Positions 1 through 9,478 of a stretch of 64,000 bases of DNA are shown one piece after another (within the stretch, counting starts at the first letter, position 1; every line of letters starts with the position of its first letter). The notes beneath the pieces were generated by a model that was not told where the DNA came from, ran no database searches, and saw only the letters and a program-made list of their open reading frames with translations. The stretch comes from an uncultured Campylobacterales bacterium. Lineage in GTDB: Bacteria; Campylobacterota; Campylobacteria; Campylobacterales; Sulfurimonadaceae. The stretch spans positions 100,609-164,608 of the forward strand of contig CAITKP010000092.1 of the NCBI GenBank assembly GCA_903892995.1, given 5' to 3'. Position numbers and translations under genes: made by a program.

Positions 1-687
1 ATGGTGCGAATCGATATGAGTGAATATATGGAAAAACACGCTGTTTCACGCCTTGTTGGTGCACCTCCAGGATATGTGGGTTACGATGAAGGCGGACAAC
101 TTACAGAAGCGGTGCGTCGCAAACCATATAGCGTTGTACTTTTAGATGAGGTCGAAAAAGCACATCCAGATGTGTTTAACATCCTGCTTCAAGTGCTTGA
201 TGATGGTCGTTTGACGGACAATAAGGGTGTGACAGTAGATTTCACAAATACGATTATCATTATGACAAGCAATATCGCAAGCGATAAGATTATGTCTCTA
301 AATAGTGAATATGACAAGATGCGTGATGCGGTAATGGGTGAGCTAAAACTCTCTTTTAAACCTGAATTTTTAAACAGACTCGATGATATTATCATTTTTA
401 ATCCGCTTGGAAGTGATCAGATCAAAGGAATTGTGGATCTTTTCTTTAGTGAAATCGTCAAAAAAGTACAAGAGCGCGATATTACGATTACTCTTAGCGA
501 TGCTGCAAAAGAGCTTATTGCTGAGGCTGGATTTGATCCCATTTATGGAGCAAGACCACTAAAACGTGCACTCTATGAGATCGTTGAAGATAGATTAGCT
601 GATTTGATACTAGGTGGCGAAATAGAAGAGGGTTCAAGTGTGTTATTTGATGCAGATGGCGATGAGATCAAAGTCACTGTATCGTAA
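1..687 (+). CDS. clpB: ATP-dependent disaggregase ClpB, C-terminal part
   Basis: This is the 3' end of a ClpB (Hsp100) gene; the reading frame is open at the left edge, so the first ATG is internal. ClpB is a cytoplasmic hexameric AAA+ machine that works with DnaK to pull proteins out of aggregates. The fragment holds most of the second nucleotide-binding domain: pore loop GYVGYDEGG (fragment residues 24-32), Walker B VVLLDE (45-50), sensor-1 Asn91, arginine finger Arg126 in FLNRLDDI, and sensor-2 GARPLKRAL (183-191), followed by the small C-terminal D2 domain. Walker A lies outside the window. ClpB rather than ClpA/ClpC is chosen from the residue pattern around the pore loop and sensor 2; a heat-shock promoter would be upstream and cannot be seen. 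Confidence 0.93.
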   Translation: MVRIDMSEYMEKHAVSRLVGAPPGYVGYDEGGQLTEAVRRKPYSVVLLDEVEKAHPDVFNILLQVLDDGRLTDNKGVTVDFTNTIIIMTSNIASDKIMSLNSEYDKMRDAVMGELKLSFKPEFLNRLDDIIIFNPLGSDQIKGIVDLFFSEIVKKVQERDITITLSDAAKELIAEAGFDPIYGARPLKRALYEIVEDRLADLILGGEIEEGSSVLFDADGDEIKVTVS

Positions 688-700
688 ATAAAAATAAAGT

Positions 701-706
701 TATAAT
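701..706 (+). promoter_or_regulatory. -10 box TATAAT directly before the tetraheme cytochrome
   Basis: A perfect TATAAT ends 6 bases before the ATG at 713, in an AT-rich stretch. Transcription would start at or next to the start codon, so the message may be leaderless. No Shine-Dalgarno sequence is visible. Confidence 0.45.
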
Positions 707-712
707 TTTTAC

Positions 713-1060
713 ATGAAAATAGTAACTTTAATTCTTCTAACTTATAGTTTTTTGGTGGCGTGTACGGGTGATTGCCTTACATGTCATCCAAAACTTCTTC
801 CAACTATCAACACTGATACTAGGCATAAACCGATGCTTACATGTATAAAATGTCACTCCGCAGATCCACAAAAAATGGCTGATTGTGGAAGTGATTGTTT
901 TGCTTGTCACAGTATAGAAAAAATAGAAAAGCCAAAAGTGCAGGAGCACAAAGTGATTCGTGGCTGTAGAGATTGTCATATGAAACTCAGTCAAGAACTT
1001 CTCAGTGCACCTCCACAGCAGTCATACGAACAATCTTTGAGAAACTTTTTAAACCTTTAA
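713..1060 (+). CDS. Small tetraheme c-type cytochrome, probable lipoprotein
   Basis: A 115-residue exported protein with four CxxCH heme-attachment motifs: CLTCH (21-25), CIKCH (44-48), CFACH (62-66) and CRDCH (85-89). The N-terminus is a signal peptide with a lipobox-like LVAC (14-17), so Cys17 may be lipidated and the protein anchored in the periplasm. The family is not recognised precisely; it is a small multiheme electron carrier. Further His residues (38, 79) could be distal ligands. It follows clpB by 25 bases but has its own TATAAT. It converges on the next gene, and the two stop codons share TTAA. There is no alternative Met before the first heme motif, so the start is secure. Confidence 0.85.
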   Translation: MKIVTLILLTYSFLVACTGDCLTCHPKLLPTINTDTRHKPMLTCIKCHSADPQKMADCGSDCFACHSIEKIEKPKVQEHKVIRGCRDCHMKLSQELLSAPPQQSYEQSLRNFLNL

Positions 1061-1581
1061 GCGTAGAGCTCTTTTGTAAGTTTGTTGAACTCAGAGAGTG
1101 TTTTATCTAGAAGTGCTTGCATTTGATCGATCACTTTTGGTGCTTCAGTCACCGTTTTTAAGCTCTGATCGAACATATCGACGATACTATTTTTTGTAAA
1201 ATTCTTTGTATTTTGATCTTTGCTTTGCATTGGTTCAAAAATATCAGCAATCTTTTTTGCGACCTGATTTATAGGTGAACTATTTTTTTGATCTTCTAAC
1301 TCTTTTGTAAATTTATCAAGATAGGGTTGCGCCAATTTCATAAAACCAGCTATCTCTTTTTTATCTTGTTCATCAATACCATTACTTTGCACAGAAAATT
1401 TAAATGATTGCATAGATGAAAATGAGAGTTCAGTTTTACTCTCCTTTTGATTTTGTTCATTTGAGAGTGAGATAGATTCCTTGTTGGAGAGATCAAGATT
1501 GATGATATCTCCGCTAGAAGTTTTCATCATAATGCTTAAATCATGTGATCTGTATGCATCCATTGAAAGTGAACTACTCAT
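1057..1581 (-). CDS. Conserved hypothetical protein
   Basis: A 174-residue soluble protein that I do not recognise. It has no signal peptide or membrane segment. The N-terminal 70 residues are rich in Ser, Asn and charged residues and contain no Cys; the rest looks helical and acidic or amphipathic (for example EQDKKEIAGFMKLAQPYLDK). The start is supported by AAAGGA ahead of the ATG at 1581. The Ser/Met-rich N-terminus resembles flagellum-associated hypothetical proteins of Campylobacterota, but this is only an impression. It is a single gene converging on the cytochrome. Confidence 0.6.
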   Translation of the reverse strand: MSSSLSMDAYRSHDLSIMMKTSSGDIINLDLSNKESISLSNEQNQKESKTELSFSSMQSFKFSVQSNGIDEQDKKEIAGFMKLAQPYLDKFTKELEDQKNSSPINQVAKKIADIFEPMQSKDQNTKNFTKNSIVDMFDQSLKTVTEAPKVIDQMQALLDKTLSEFNKLTKELYA

Positions 1582-1720
1582 TTTATAATCCTTTTGAGTT
1601 TAAAAAGTTTTAACATTATCGGCAGAGGAATGAATTTCTTTATAGTAGAGTATACTTAACCCTTGTTTAAGTAAGCTTTTTGTACTATTGCGGACTTAAA
1701 ATTTTAAAAGAGGATTTGGC

Positions 1721-1855
1721 ATGAAAAGAACATACCAACCGCATAAGACACCAAGAGCACGTACTCATGGTTTCAGAGCTCGTATGGCTACAAAAAACGG
1801 CCGTAAAATAATTAACGCTCGTCGCGCTAAAGGTCGTAAATCATTGACTGTTTAA
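1721..1855 (+). CDS. rpmH: 50S ribosomal protein L34
   Basis: A 44-codon gene starting with [21 protein letters not shown], the highly conserved L34 sequence, and ending GRKSLTV. L34 is a small basic protein of the large ribosomal subunit. AGAGGA precedes the ATG at a suitable distance. It heads the conserved cluster rpmH-rnpA-yidD-yidC-khpB-mnmE. The 139 bases upstream contain TATACT at 1651-1656 and TACTAT at 1683-1688, either of which could be a -10 box. Confidence 0.97.
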   Translation: MKRTYQPHKTPRARTHGFRARMATKNGRKIINARRAKGRKSLTV

Positions 1856-1869
1856 GTCAATTTTCATTA

Positions 1870-2187
1870 TTGAAACGTCATAAAGAGTTTCAATATATTT
1901 ATAATAAAGGTAAAAATGCACACTCTAACAGTGTTGTGCTTTTCTATCTTCCAGCTAATGGAGTCAAGAGAGTAGGGTTTACAGCAACCAAGAAGATTGG
2001 TAATGCAGTGGTTCGAAATCGATCTAAACGAAGATTTAGAGCTCTTTTTAGTGAATTTTCTTCTCTATTAAATGATGGCACATATATCTTTGTTGCCAAA
2101 GTCGCTCTAGCAGAGACTTCTTATCTTTCCCTACAAAATGATTTCAAAAAAGTTTTAAAAAAAGCTGGTTCGCTTCGTAATGATTAA
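1870..2187 (+). CDS. rnpA: Ribonuclease P protein component
   Basis: Protein subunit of RNase P, which matures tRNA 5' ends. The RNR signature appears as VGFTATKKIGNAVVRNRSKR, with basic residues that contact the RNA. The start is uncertain. TTG at 1870 gives 105 residues beginning MKRHKEF, but the frame stays open upstream to 1840. A form starting at ATT 1843 would read [15 protein letters not shown], which fits the usual RnpA N-terminus better and would overlap rpmH by 13 bases. It overlaps yidD by 8 bases. Confidence 0.93.
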   Translation: MKRHKEFQYIYNKGKNAHSNSVVLFYLPANGVKRVGFTATKKIGNAVVRNRSKRRFRALFSEFSSLLNDGTYIFVAKVALAETSYLSLQNDFKKVLKKAGSLRND

Positions 2188-2506
2188 AAAAATTCTTCTC
2201 TCTTTTTTAGCTTACTATCAAAGGTTTTTTACACTTTTGGGGTATGGAAGTTGTAGATATTACCCAACTTGTAGTGAATATGCGAAATGGGAGTTTGAAA
2301 ATAACAAAATTTCAAGTGCTTTTTACCACACTTTGATTAGAATACTTCGTTGTAATCAACTTTTTGAGGGGGGAATAGATTATCCATTATTGGATAAACT
2401 CTCTTTGAATCCCAAAAAAATGGGAGTTGATGATATAAAATTTTGGTTGGTTCCAAATAAAAAAAACCGTTTTTATATAATTAAAAATTTTGCTTTTAAA
2501 GGGTAA
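2180..2506 (+). CDS. yidD: Membrane protein insertion efficiency factor YidD
   Basis: A 108-residue protein of the YidD family (UPF0161), an inner-membrane-associated factor that helps YidC insert proteins. The signature is GYGSCRYYPTCSEYA, with its two conserved Cys residues, followed by a conserved HTLIRILRCNQLFEGG stretch. The first 20 residues form an amphipathic or membrane helix. It overlaps rnpA and is 2 bases from yidC, the usual arrangement. The C-terminal tail after residue 70 is longer than in short family members. Confidence 0.93.
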   Translation: MIKKILLSFLAYYQRFFTLLGYGSCRYYPTCSEYAKWEFENNKISSAFYHTLIRILRCNQLFEGGIDYPLLDKLSLNPKKMGVDDIKFWLVPNKKNRFYIIKNFAFKG

Positions 2507-2508
2507 AT

Positions 2509-4104
2509 GTGTTTGATAAATTGACTTCAAATCAGAGATTGTTGGTAGCTGTTGGGCTATCGTTTGTATTTTTTATAGGTTATACCACAATATTTCCACC
2601 AAAACCTGTCAGTAGTGAAAACAATGCCACAAAACAAACAAGCTCGGCATCTGTTGGTGTAAAAGAAAAAACTGTTGTTGTTGCAGATCCATCTGCAAAA
2701 CTTGACAATACGCTTACAACAGGCGCAAAAGAGGGACTTGTTACAGTTAAATCAGCTGATTTTATTTTAACACTTGACACCTTGGGCCGTATATCGTCAA
2801 ACATACTTTTAGAGAAAAAGTATGACAAAGCTGAAGGACAACATGCAGAGCTTATTGATGCAAATAGTGTAAAACCTCTTCTTGTTAGGTTTGCTGATAG
2901 TGCGCTCAATGATGAAGCGACAAAAGTTCCTTATACTGCAAATGTTTCATCTATTATTTTGGATGAAAAGCCACAAACTATAGTTTTGACACAGCAACTT
3001 TCAAAATTAACAGTAACAAAAACTTTTACTTTTTACAAAGATGGTCATTATGATATGAAAGTCGGCTTGTCAAATGAAGCACGCTACTATTTAGACTTGG
3101 GTCAGCGTCCAAAGATTGAGACAAAAATGATGACTGTAGCTGGAGCTATGGTTTATTATGGAGAGGGCAAGACTACGATTTTTCAAGATGGTGATGTAGA
3201 AGGACGTTCTACCTTTACTGATGTACACCTGATCTCTGCGTTTGATCAATATTTTGCAAATATTCTTTATGGATTTGATAAAAATCTTAATGTTTTAGTA
3301 GATCGCGATACAAACGGTGACGCTCGTACATATATTGATGCTCCTAAAGAGATGATACTTCATGGATATAGTGGGCCAAAAACATTCGCAACACTAAAAT
3401 CGATTGATCCAGTGTTGGTTAATGCTATTGAATATGGTTGGTTTACATTTGCGTCCCGTCCACTTTTTGCAGTGTTAGCATGGTTGAATTCAATCTTTGG
3501 AAACTGGGGATGGGCTATTATTGGTCTAACTGCACTGGTACGTTTTGTTTTATACCCTTTGACACACAAGGGTATGGTTTCTATGCAAAAGATTAAGCAA
3601 ATCTCTCCAAAAATCAAAGAACTTCAAACAAAATATAAAGGCGATCCACAGCGCATGAATGCAGCTGTAATGGAAATGTATAAAAAACATGGTGCAAACC
3701 CACTTGGTGGATGTTTGCCTATGCTTTTACAAATTCCTGTATTTTTTGCAATGTATCGTGTGTTTTTAAATGCTCCAGAACTTCAAGGTGCTCCATGGAT
3801 ACTTTGGGTACAGGATCTTTCACGTATGGATCACCTCTTTATACTACCATTGTTAATGGGTGCTACGATGTATTATCAACAAAAAATTACTCCAAGTAAT
3901 TTTACAGATCCATTACAAGAAAAAGTGTTTAAATTCCTGCCTGTGATCTTTACATTTTTCTTTGTAACTTTCCCAGCTGGACTTGTTCTATACTGGTTTG
4001 TAAATAACCTTTTCTCAATCGCTCAGCAGTTTCTTGTAAATAAACAGTTTGCAGCAGCAGAAGCTATCGTTGCAAAGAGTGAATTGGAGAAAAAAGATGA
4101 TTAA
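2509..4104 (+). CDS. yidC: Membrane protein insertase YidC
   Basis: A 531-residue inner-membrane insertase/foldase that works alone or with SecYEG. It has an N-terminal membrane segment (about 8-24), a large periplasmic domain (about 30-310), then the conserved 60KD_IMP membrane domain from WGWAIIGLTALVRFVLYPLT onward. That domain carries the hydrophilic-groove Arg in ALVRF, the cytoplasmic helical hairpin QKIKQISPKIKELQTKYKGD, and the final GLVLYWFVNNLFSIAQQ. The start is GTG at 2509, read MFDKLTSNQR. It overlaps khpB by 8 bases, indicating translational coupling. Confidence 0.96.
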   Translation: MFDKLTSNQRLLVAVGLSFVFFIGYTTIFPPKPVSSENNATKQTSSASVGVKEKTVVVADPSAKLDNTLTTGAKEGLVTVKSADFILTLDTLGRISSNILLEKKYDKAEGQHAELIDANSVKPLLVRFADSALNDEATKVPYTANVSSIILDEKPQTIVLTQQLSKLTVTKTFTFYKDGHYDMKVGLSNEARYYLDLGQRPKIETKMMTVAGAMVYYGEGKTTIFQDGDVEGRSTFTDVHLISAFDQYFANILYGFDKNLNVLVDRDTNGDARTYIDAPKEMILHGYSGPKTFATLKSIDPVLVNAIEYGWFTFASRPLFAVLAWLNSIFGNWGWAIIGLTALVRFVLYPLTHKGMVSMQKIKQISPKIKELQTKYKGDPQRMNAAVMEMYKKHGANPLGGCLPMLLQIPVFFAMYRVFLNAPELQGAPWILWVQDLSRMDHLFILPLLMGATMYYQQKITPSNFTDPLQEKVFKFLPVIFTFFFVTFPAGLVLYWFVNNLFSIAQQFLVNKQFAAAEAIVAKSELEKKDD

Positions 4105-5065
4105 GATTGAATCAGCTACTCTGCAGGATGCTTATGAAAAAGCAGCTATGCATTATAGTTGCTCTGTCACCGAACTTCAAGTTGAAGTTTTACAACATCC
4201 AAGCTCTGGTTTTTTAGGGTTTTTCAAAAAATCTGCAATTATTGTAGCTTCATGTAAAAAAATCTTTACACAAGCAGAAGCTCAACCTGAGGTTAAAGTT
4301 AAAGCAAGCGTAGAAGTTAAGCCTCCTCTCAAAGAAGAGAGTGTTCAAGAAAAAGTAGAAGAGGTCGATTCGCCTCAAGAAGTAAAAACTGAAAATACTC
4401 ATGTTCCTAAGAAAAAAAGCTATATCAGTGAACAAAAAATTCTCAATGACACGATTTTACCAACGTCATTTGTAAGCGATCAAGATGAAGAATATTTAGA
4501 AGAGGAACTCTCAGCAGACCAATACAAAAATAGATATACAAATGAGTTAGATAAAAATTATTTTCAAGATGAGGATGAGAATGAAGTTATTCATGAATAC
4601 TCTGCAGATGAGATAGTTAAGAGTGTTAAAGAAGATATCAATAAATTATTTGAGCTAATTTGTTTTGATATTGATACTATTGATGTGAAACTTTATGATG
4701 ATGTTACCCTTTTAGTGGAGATATCTGGCGAGGATTCAGCTTTGTTGATCGGTAAAGAAGGTTACAGATACAAGGCACTCTCTTATATGATTTTTAATTG
4801 GATTAATTCCAAATATCAACTGCAACTTCGTTTAGAAATAGCAGAGTTTTTGAAAAATCAAGAGGAGTCAGTCTCTCGTTATCTTGTTGGAGTTTGTGAA
4901 ACAATAGAAAGAGAAGGGCGTGCCCAAACGAAAATACTTGATGGTGTTCTTGTTCAAATCGCTCTTAAACAGCTTCGTGAGACCTACCCAGATAAATATG
5001 TTGCTATCCGTTCAACAAGAGATGGACTGAAGTTTATCATTATTAACGATTATAACGGATATTAA
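4097..5065 (+). CDS. khpB: Jag/KhpB family RNA-binding protein
   Basis: A 322-residue cytoplasmic protein with the three parts of Jag/KhpB. A Jag-N domain comes first (MIKIESATLQDAYEKAA to about residue 50). A long acidic low-complexity linker follows (about 60-185). The KH domain has a loop seen as LLIGKEGYRYKALSYMI, and a C-terminal R3H-like region follows. KhpB binds RNA and is typically encoded beside yidC. The start is ATG 4097, preceded by GGAGAAAAAAG; the longer frame inside yidC is rejected because it lacks family residues. mnmE begins one base after the stop. Confidence 0.88.
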   Translation: MIKIESATLQDAYEKAAMHYSCSVTELQVEVLQHPSSGFLGFFKKSAIIVASCKKIFTQAEAQPEVKVKASVEVKPPLKEESVQEKVEEVDSPQEVKTENTHVPKKKSYISEQKILNDTILPTSFVSDQDEEYLEEELSADQYKNRYTNELDKNYFQDEDENEVIHEYSADEIVKSVKEDINKLFELICFDIDTIDVKLYDDVTLLVEISGEDSALLIGKEGYRYKALSYMIFNWINSKYQLQLRLEIAEFLKNQEESVSRYLVGVCETIEREGRAQTKILDGVLVQIALKQLRETYPDKYVAIRSTRDGLKFIIINDYNGY

Positions 5066-5066
5066 G

Positions 5067-6410
5067 ATGCAAGACACCATTAGTGCCGTTGCTACGGCAC
5101 ATGGGATAGGTTCTATTGCCATTGTCAGAATCAGTGGCGATAAAGCCTTGGAAATCGCAAAAGCACTTTCTCATAGATCTGATTTTAAAGTCAGATATGC
5201 AACCCTCACACCAATATACAATCAAAAAAATGAGCTCTTAGATGAAGCACTTGTTATATATTTTAGGGCTCCTCAAAGTTTTACCGCTGAAGATGTAATA
5301 GAGATACAGTGTCACGGTGGTATTATCGTCGCAGAACTTATTTTAAGGGCGACTCTTGAAGCGGGTGCAAGACTTGCAAATCCAGGAGAGTTTAGTAAAC
5401 GTGCATTTTTTAATGGTCGTATCGATCTAAGCAAAGCAGAAGCGATCTCAAAACTCATAGAAGCAAAGAGTGAAGATGCGGCAAAGATACTTGCGACGCA
5501 GATGATGGGCTCTTTAAAAGATTATGTCGAAGAGGTTCGTGATGAGATGCTTCATATTTTGGCTTATTCGGAAGTGAGTATCGATTATGCTGAAGAGGAT
5601 CTGCCTCAAGATTTAGTGGATCAAATTATTGCTAAGCTTGATGCCTTACATGTAAGACTTTTTGCTACACTCAAAGCGAGTGAATCAAGACAGGGTTTGA
5701 TGCAGGGATTTAAAGTTTCCATTATCGGAAAACCAAATGTCGGTAAGAGTTCACTTTTAAATATGCTCCTTAATTATAATCGTGCAATTGTCAGTGAGAT
5801 AGCCGGCACAACGCGTGATACCATAGAGGAACAAGTCAGAATCGGCACACATCTAATCCGTATTATCGATACAGCAGGTATCCGTGATGCGAGCGATGAG
5901 ATTGAACGTATTGGAATAGAGCGATCCATTGAAGCGATAGAAAAAAGTGATATCGTTGTAGCACTTTTTGACAATTCAAGGGAAGTTGACGCAGAGGATG
6001 GCGTGATCCTAGATTGGCTTGATAAGTATAAAGAGAGTAAGGAAATTATTGTTATTCTCAATAAAACAGACCTGCCATGTAAGTTCGAAAACTCTAAACT
6101 TTTGGCTTATGATTATATTGAGCAAAACTCTAAAAAAAGTGCAGATAAATTGCTCGAGAATTTAGAAAAAATCATTGATAAAAATAACTCATCAGATGAG
6201 ATTATGTTGATATCTCTGCGTCAAAGTGAAGCGGTAAAAAAAACTTTAAATGCTATTGTTGAAGCAAAAGAGCCTCTTGTGGATGGAGAGTTGGAAATAT
6301 TTTCATTTCATATGATAGAAGCGATTAATGCGATGAGCTCTATTACAAGAGTATTTGAAACCGATGAGATGCTTGACAAGATGTTTGGTAGCTTTTGTTT
6401 GGGCAAATAG
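5067..6410 (+). CDS. mnmE: tRNA modification GTPase MnmE
   Basis: A 447-residue protein that, with MnmG, makes the (carboxymethyl)aminomethyl group on the wobble uridine of tRNA. The N-terminal formyl-tetrahydrofolate-binding domain starts MQDTISAVATAHGIGSIAIV. The inserted G domain has G1 GKPNVGKSS (221-229), G3 DTAG and G4 NKTD. The C-terminus ends in the catalytic CLGK box. It contains one TTACATGTAA at 5646-5655, read as Leu-His-Val. ruvX starts one base after the stop. Confidence 0.97.
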   Translation: MQDTISAVATAHGIGSIAIVRISGDKALEIAKALSHRSDFKVRYATLTPIYNQKNELLDEALVIYFRAPQSFTAEDVIEIQCHGGIIVAELILRATLEAGARLANPGEFSKRAFFNGRIDLSKAEAISKLIEAKSEDAAKILATQMMGSLKDYVEEVRDEMLHILAYSEVSIDYAEEDLPQDLVDQIIAKLDALHVRLFATLKASESRQGLMQGFKVSIIGKPNVGKSSLLNMLLNYNRAIVSEIAGTTRDTIEEQVRIGTHLIRIIDTAGIRDASDEIERIGIERSIEAIEKSDIVVALFDNSREVDAEDGVILDWLDKYKESKEIIVILNKTDLPCKFENSKLLAYDYIEQNSKKSADKLLENLEKIIDKNNSSDEIMLISLRQSEAVKKTLNAIVEAKEPLVDGELEIFSFHMIEAINAMSSITRVFETDEMLDKMFGSFCLGK

Positions 6411-6411
6411 T

Positions 6412-6813
6412 TTGAAATATATTGCAATCGATCTTGGACTTAAGCGTATAGGTGTTGCGTACTCTCCAGATGGTAAAATGGTTTCTCCGCTTGATGCAGT
6501 AGAACGTAAAAATCGTGACCAAGCTTCTAAAGCCGTAAAAGCAATTATTGACGAATGGGACGCTGATGCAGTTGTGGTTGGCATTCCAATGGGTGGAAGT
6601 TCCGAAGATGAGATGCGCCGTCGTGTAGCGCATTTTATGAATCTTGTGGATTTTAAAGGGGAACTTTTTTACCAAGATGAGAGCAACTCCTCACTTGAAG
6701 CAGAAGCTCTTATGCGGGGACAAATAAAATATAAAAGAGATGGAAGGATCGATTCCATCTCGGCGATGATTATTTTAGAGCGTTTTTTGGCAAGAAAGAT
6801 TAAAGAACTTTAA
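6412..6813 (+). CDS. ruvX: Putative pre-16S rRNA nuclease YqgF/RuvX
   Basis: A 133-residue RNase H-fold protein of the YqgF family, implicated in final processing of the 16S rRNA 5' end. The first beta-strand motif IAIDLGLKRIGVAYS with its catalytic Asp is at the N-terminus; VVVGIPMGG and a Glu in FYQDESNSS fit the other active-site strands. The start is TTG 6412, one base after mnmE stops; the longer frame inside mnmE is not conserved. Its 3' end overlaps the convergent hypothetical gene by 14 bases. Confidence 0.9.
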   Translation: MKYIAIDLGLKRIGVAYSPDGKMVSPLDAVERKNRDQASKAVKAIIDEWDADAVVVGIPMGGSSEDEMRRRVAHFMNLVDFKGELFYQDESNSSLEAEALMRGQIKYKRDGRIDSISAMIILERFLARKIKEL

Positions 6814-7447
6814 AATACTCTGCTGCTTCGAGTTCATCTTCATTGAGTGATTCTTTGGCATAATCTTCATCTTTTTCAATAAGGTTTTTTATCTTCTCTT
6901 GGCAATAAGCGTAAAGAAGATCATACGCAAGCTTATCATCATCAATAAATCCGAGTCCGCTAAATTGATAAGGTTCAAGTTGCTCAATACATAGCAGCTT
7001 TCCATCGCATTTCTCTTCGATAAGTTCTACAAGTTCTCTATAGCTGATGTTAAACTCAGTCGCATGCCAGCCTAGATCTTCAAGCTCTTTGTTTGAAAAT
7101 TCTGAGATTCCATCGCCTGTTGTATCATCATATGAAGCTCTTAAAACATTGAGTTTTATGATACTTTGCCATGCGGGAGAGGCTTTTATAAGAATTCTAT
7201 CATCATCAATGACAACTCTTAGATCTTTACCTAAAACAGTTTCTAAGTTAAGTGGTTTTGCCACTACAATAGCACTGTTTTGCGCTTGATGTTGCCCTTC
7301 ATAGATAAGCATCTCATGATTTGAATAGGGTGGATATATGACTTTACCATCTGTGTTGATTCCAAAACTCTTTGAAGAATTAAGTGCCTTGAGTAACTCG
7401 GATTTGTCCACTACTATGATTTCGTTAAAAAGATTAAATTTTTTCAT
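6800..7447 (-). CDS. Conserved hypothetical protein
   Basis: A 215-residue cytoplasmic protein that I do not recognise. It begins MKKFNLFNEIIVVDKSELL and ends in a Glu/Asp-rich tail. The middle part (SAIVVAKPLNLETVLGKDL) looks like beta strands. There is no membrane segment or signal peptide. The start at 7447 is chosen over the longer frame because AGGAGAT lies 8 bases upstream and the -10 box at 7473-7478 lies inside the longer version. It is divergent from ilvC and convergent with ruvX. The function is unknown. Confidence 0.7.
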   Translation of the reverse strand: MKKFNLFNEIIVVDKSELLKALNSSKSFGINTDGKVIYPPYSNHEMLIYEGQHQAQNSAIVVAKPLNLETVLGKDLRVVIDDDRILIKASPAWQSIIKLNVLRASYDDTTGDGISEFSNKELEDLGWHATEFNISYRELVELIEEKCDGKLLCIEQLEPYQFSGLGFIDDDKLAYDLLYAYCQEKIKNLIEKDEDYAKESLNEDELEAAEYFKVL

Positions 7448-7472
7448 AAAACTATCTCCTAAATTTATTGGC

Positions 7473-7478
7473 ATTATA
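7473..7478 (-). promoter_or_regulatory. -10 box for the minus-strand hypothetical gene
   Basis: TATAAT on the minus strand, 25 bases before the ATG at 7447. It lies back to back with the ilvC -10 box at 7500-7505, so two divergent promoters share about 33 bases. Confidence 0.55.
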
Positions 7479-7479
7479 A

Positions 7480-8577
<1,098 letters not shown>

Positions 8578-8728
8578 AATAGCGGCGCACTTGTTGCGTT
8601 GCTTTTCCCCAAAGGCACTTCCTTTGGGCATACTCGTAGCGTAAAAAACCGCTTCCACATTATGCACCTTGCAACTACACCACTCTTTTAGCTTTTATGA
8701 TTGTAACTCTTACATGTAAGGAACTGTT
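8578..8728 (+). repeat. GC-richer intergenic stretch with perfect stem-loop
   Basis: These 151 bases between ilvC and the ElyC-like gene hold a perfect inverted repeat, CCCAAAGG (8608-8615) and CCTTTGGG (8621-8628), with a 5-base loop. GGGCATA follows, recalling the core of the composite repeats at 31734 and 51567. AGCGG at 8581 can pair with CCGCT near 8650. No U-run follows the perfect stem, so it is not a standard terminator. A minus-strand reading frame covers this area but overlaps ilvC and lacks coding character. A CTTACATGTAAG lies at 8709-8720. Confidence 0.5.
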
Positions 8729-9478
8729 TTGGATAATCTTTTTATTTTGAAAAAAATCGTCTCATTTTTTGTTGAACCTCTTGGGTTTACTCTCCTGCTT
8801 CTTTTTATGGGAATTTTTGCTCTTTACAGAGGTCGTGTATCCAAAGCAAAACTCTATCTTTCTTTTACATTTATATTTATTCTTCTTTTTTCATACCCAC
8901 CGTTTTCAAATATTTTAGTCAATAATCTAGAATATGTTTATCCGAAATTTGATGAAAAGGATGCAAATATATCCTATATTCATGTTCTAGGAAATGCAAA
9001 TAATGATGACATGACGCAGCCGATTTCGAGTATGTTGAGTGAAGCAAGTATGAAGCGAGTAGTTGAGGGCGTATTAATCCATAAAAAATATCCAAATACA
9101 AAATTGATATTTACGGGTTATGCAGGTGAGACAGATTTGGCAAATGCACAAGCAAATGCTGCTTTAGCGCGCGCTCTTGGCGTTGATGAGAAAGATATGA
9201 TTATCAACCCTGCACCAAAAGATACAAAAGAGGAGGTTCTTTTTGCCAAATCAATTGTAGGCGAGAAACCTTTTGTAGTTGTAAGTTCTGCATCACATCT
9301 ATTGCGTGTAATTAAGCTTTATAAAGATCAAGGCCTCGATCCTTTTCCCGCTCCAACAGATTATAAAAAGCGAAATATCGAGTCATATCTGATGAAACCT
9401 GATATGGAGAGTTTTAAAAACTCTCAAGTAGCAATTCATGAATATATCGGCCTTCTTTGGGCCGCTTTTGTGCACTAG
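8729..9478 (+). CDS. ElyC/YdcF (DUF218) family membrane protein
   Basis: A 249-residue protein with two N-terminal membrane segments (about 14-30 and 38-56) and a DUF218 domain from about residue 80. Family motifs are visible: IHVLGNANNDD, TGYAGETDLANAQANAA, PAPKDTKEEVLFAK and VVSSASHLLRVIKLY. The E. coli relative ElyC acts in envelope integrity and handling of the lipid carrier used for peptidoglycan, but activity here is inferred. The start is TTG 8729. Its Shine-Dalgarno AAGGA is formed by the end of a CTTACATGTAAG palindrome plus GA. The stop shares CTAG with the convergent ankyrin gene. Confidence 0.83.
   Translation: MDNLFILKKIVSFFVEPLGFTLLLLFMGIFALYRGRVSKAKLYLSFTFIFILLFSYPPFSNILVNNLEYVYPKFDEKDANISYIHVLGNANNDDMTQPISSMLSEASMKRVVEGVLIHKKYPNTKLIFTGYAGETDLANAQANAALARALGVDEKDMIINPAPKDTKEEVLFAKSIVGEKPFVVVSSASHLLRVIKLYKDQGLDPFPAPTDYKKRNIESYLMKPDMESFKNSQVAIHEYIGLLWAAFVH

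Noticed and set aside
2364..2373. G6 run in yidD as a phase-variable tract
   Set aside because: Six G is short, the gene is a housekeeping gene and the frame is intact; no support for switching.
4049..4096. Earlier start of khpB inside yidC
   Set aside because: The extra residues are the other frame of yidC; the Jag-N domain begins at ATG 4097 with a ribosome binding site.
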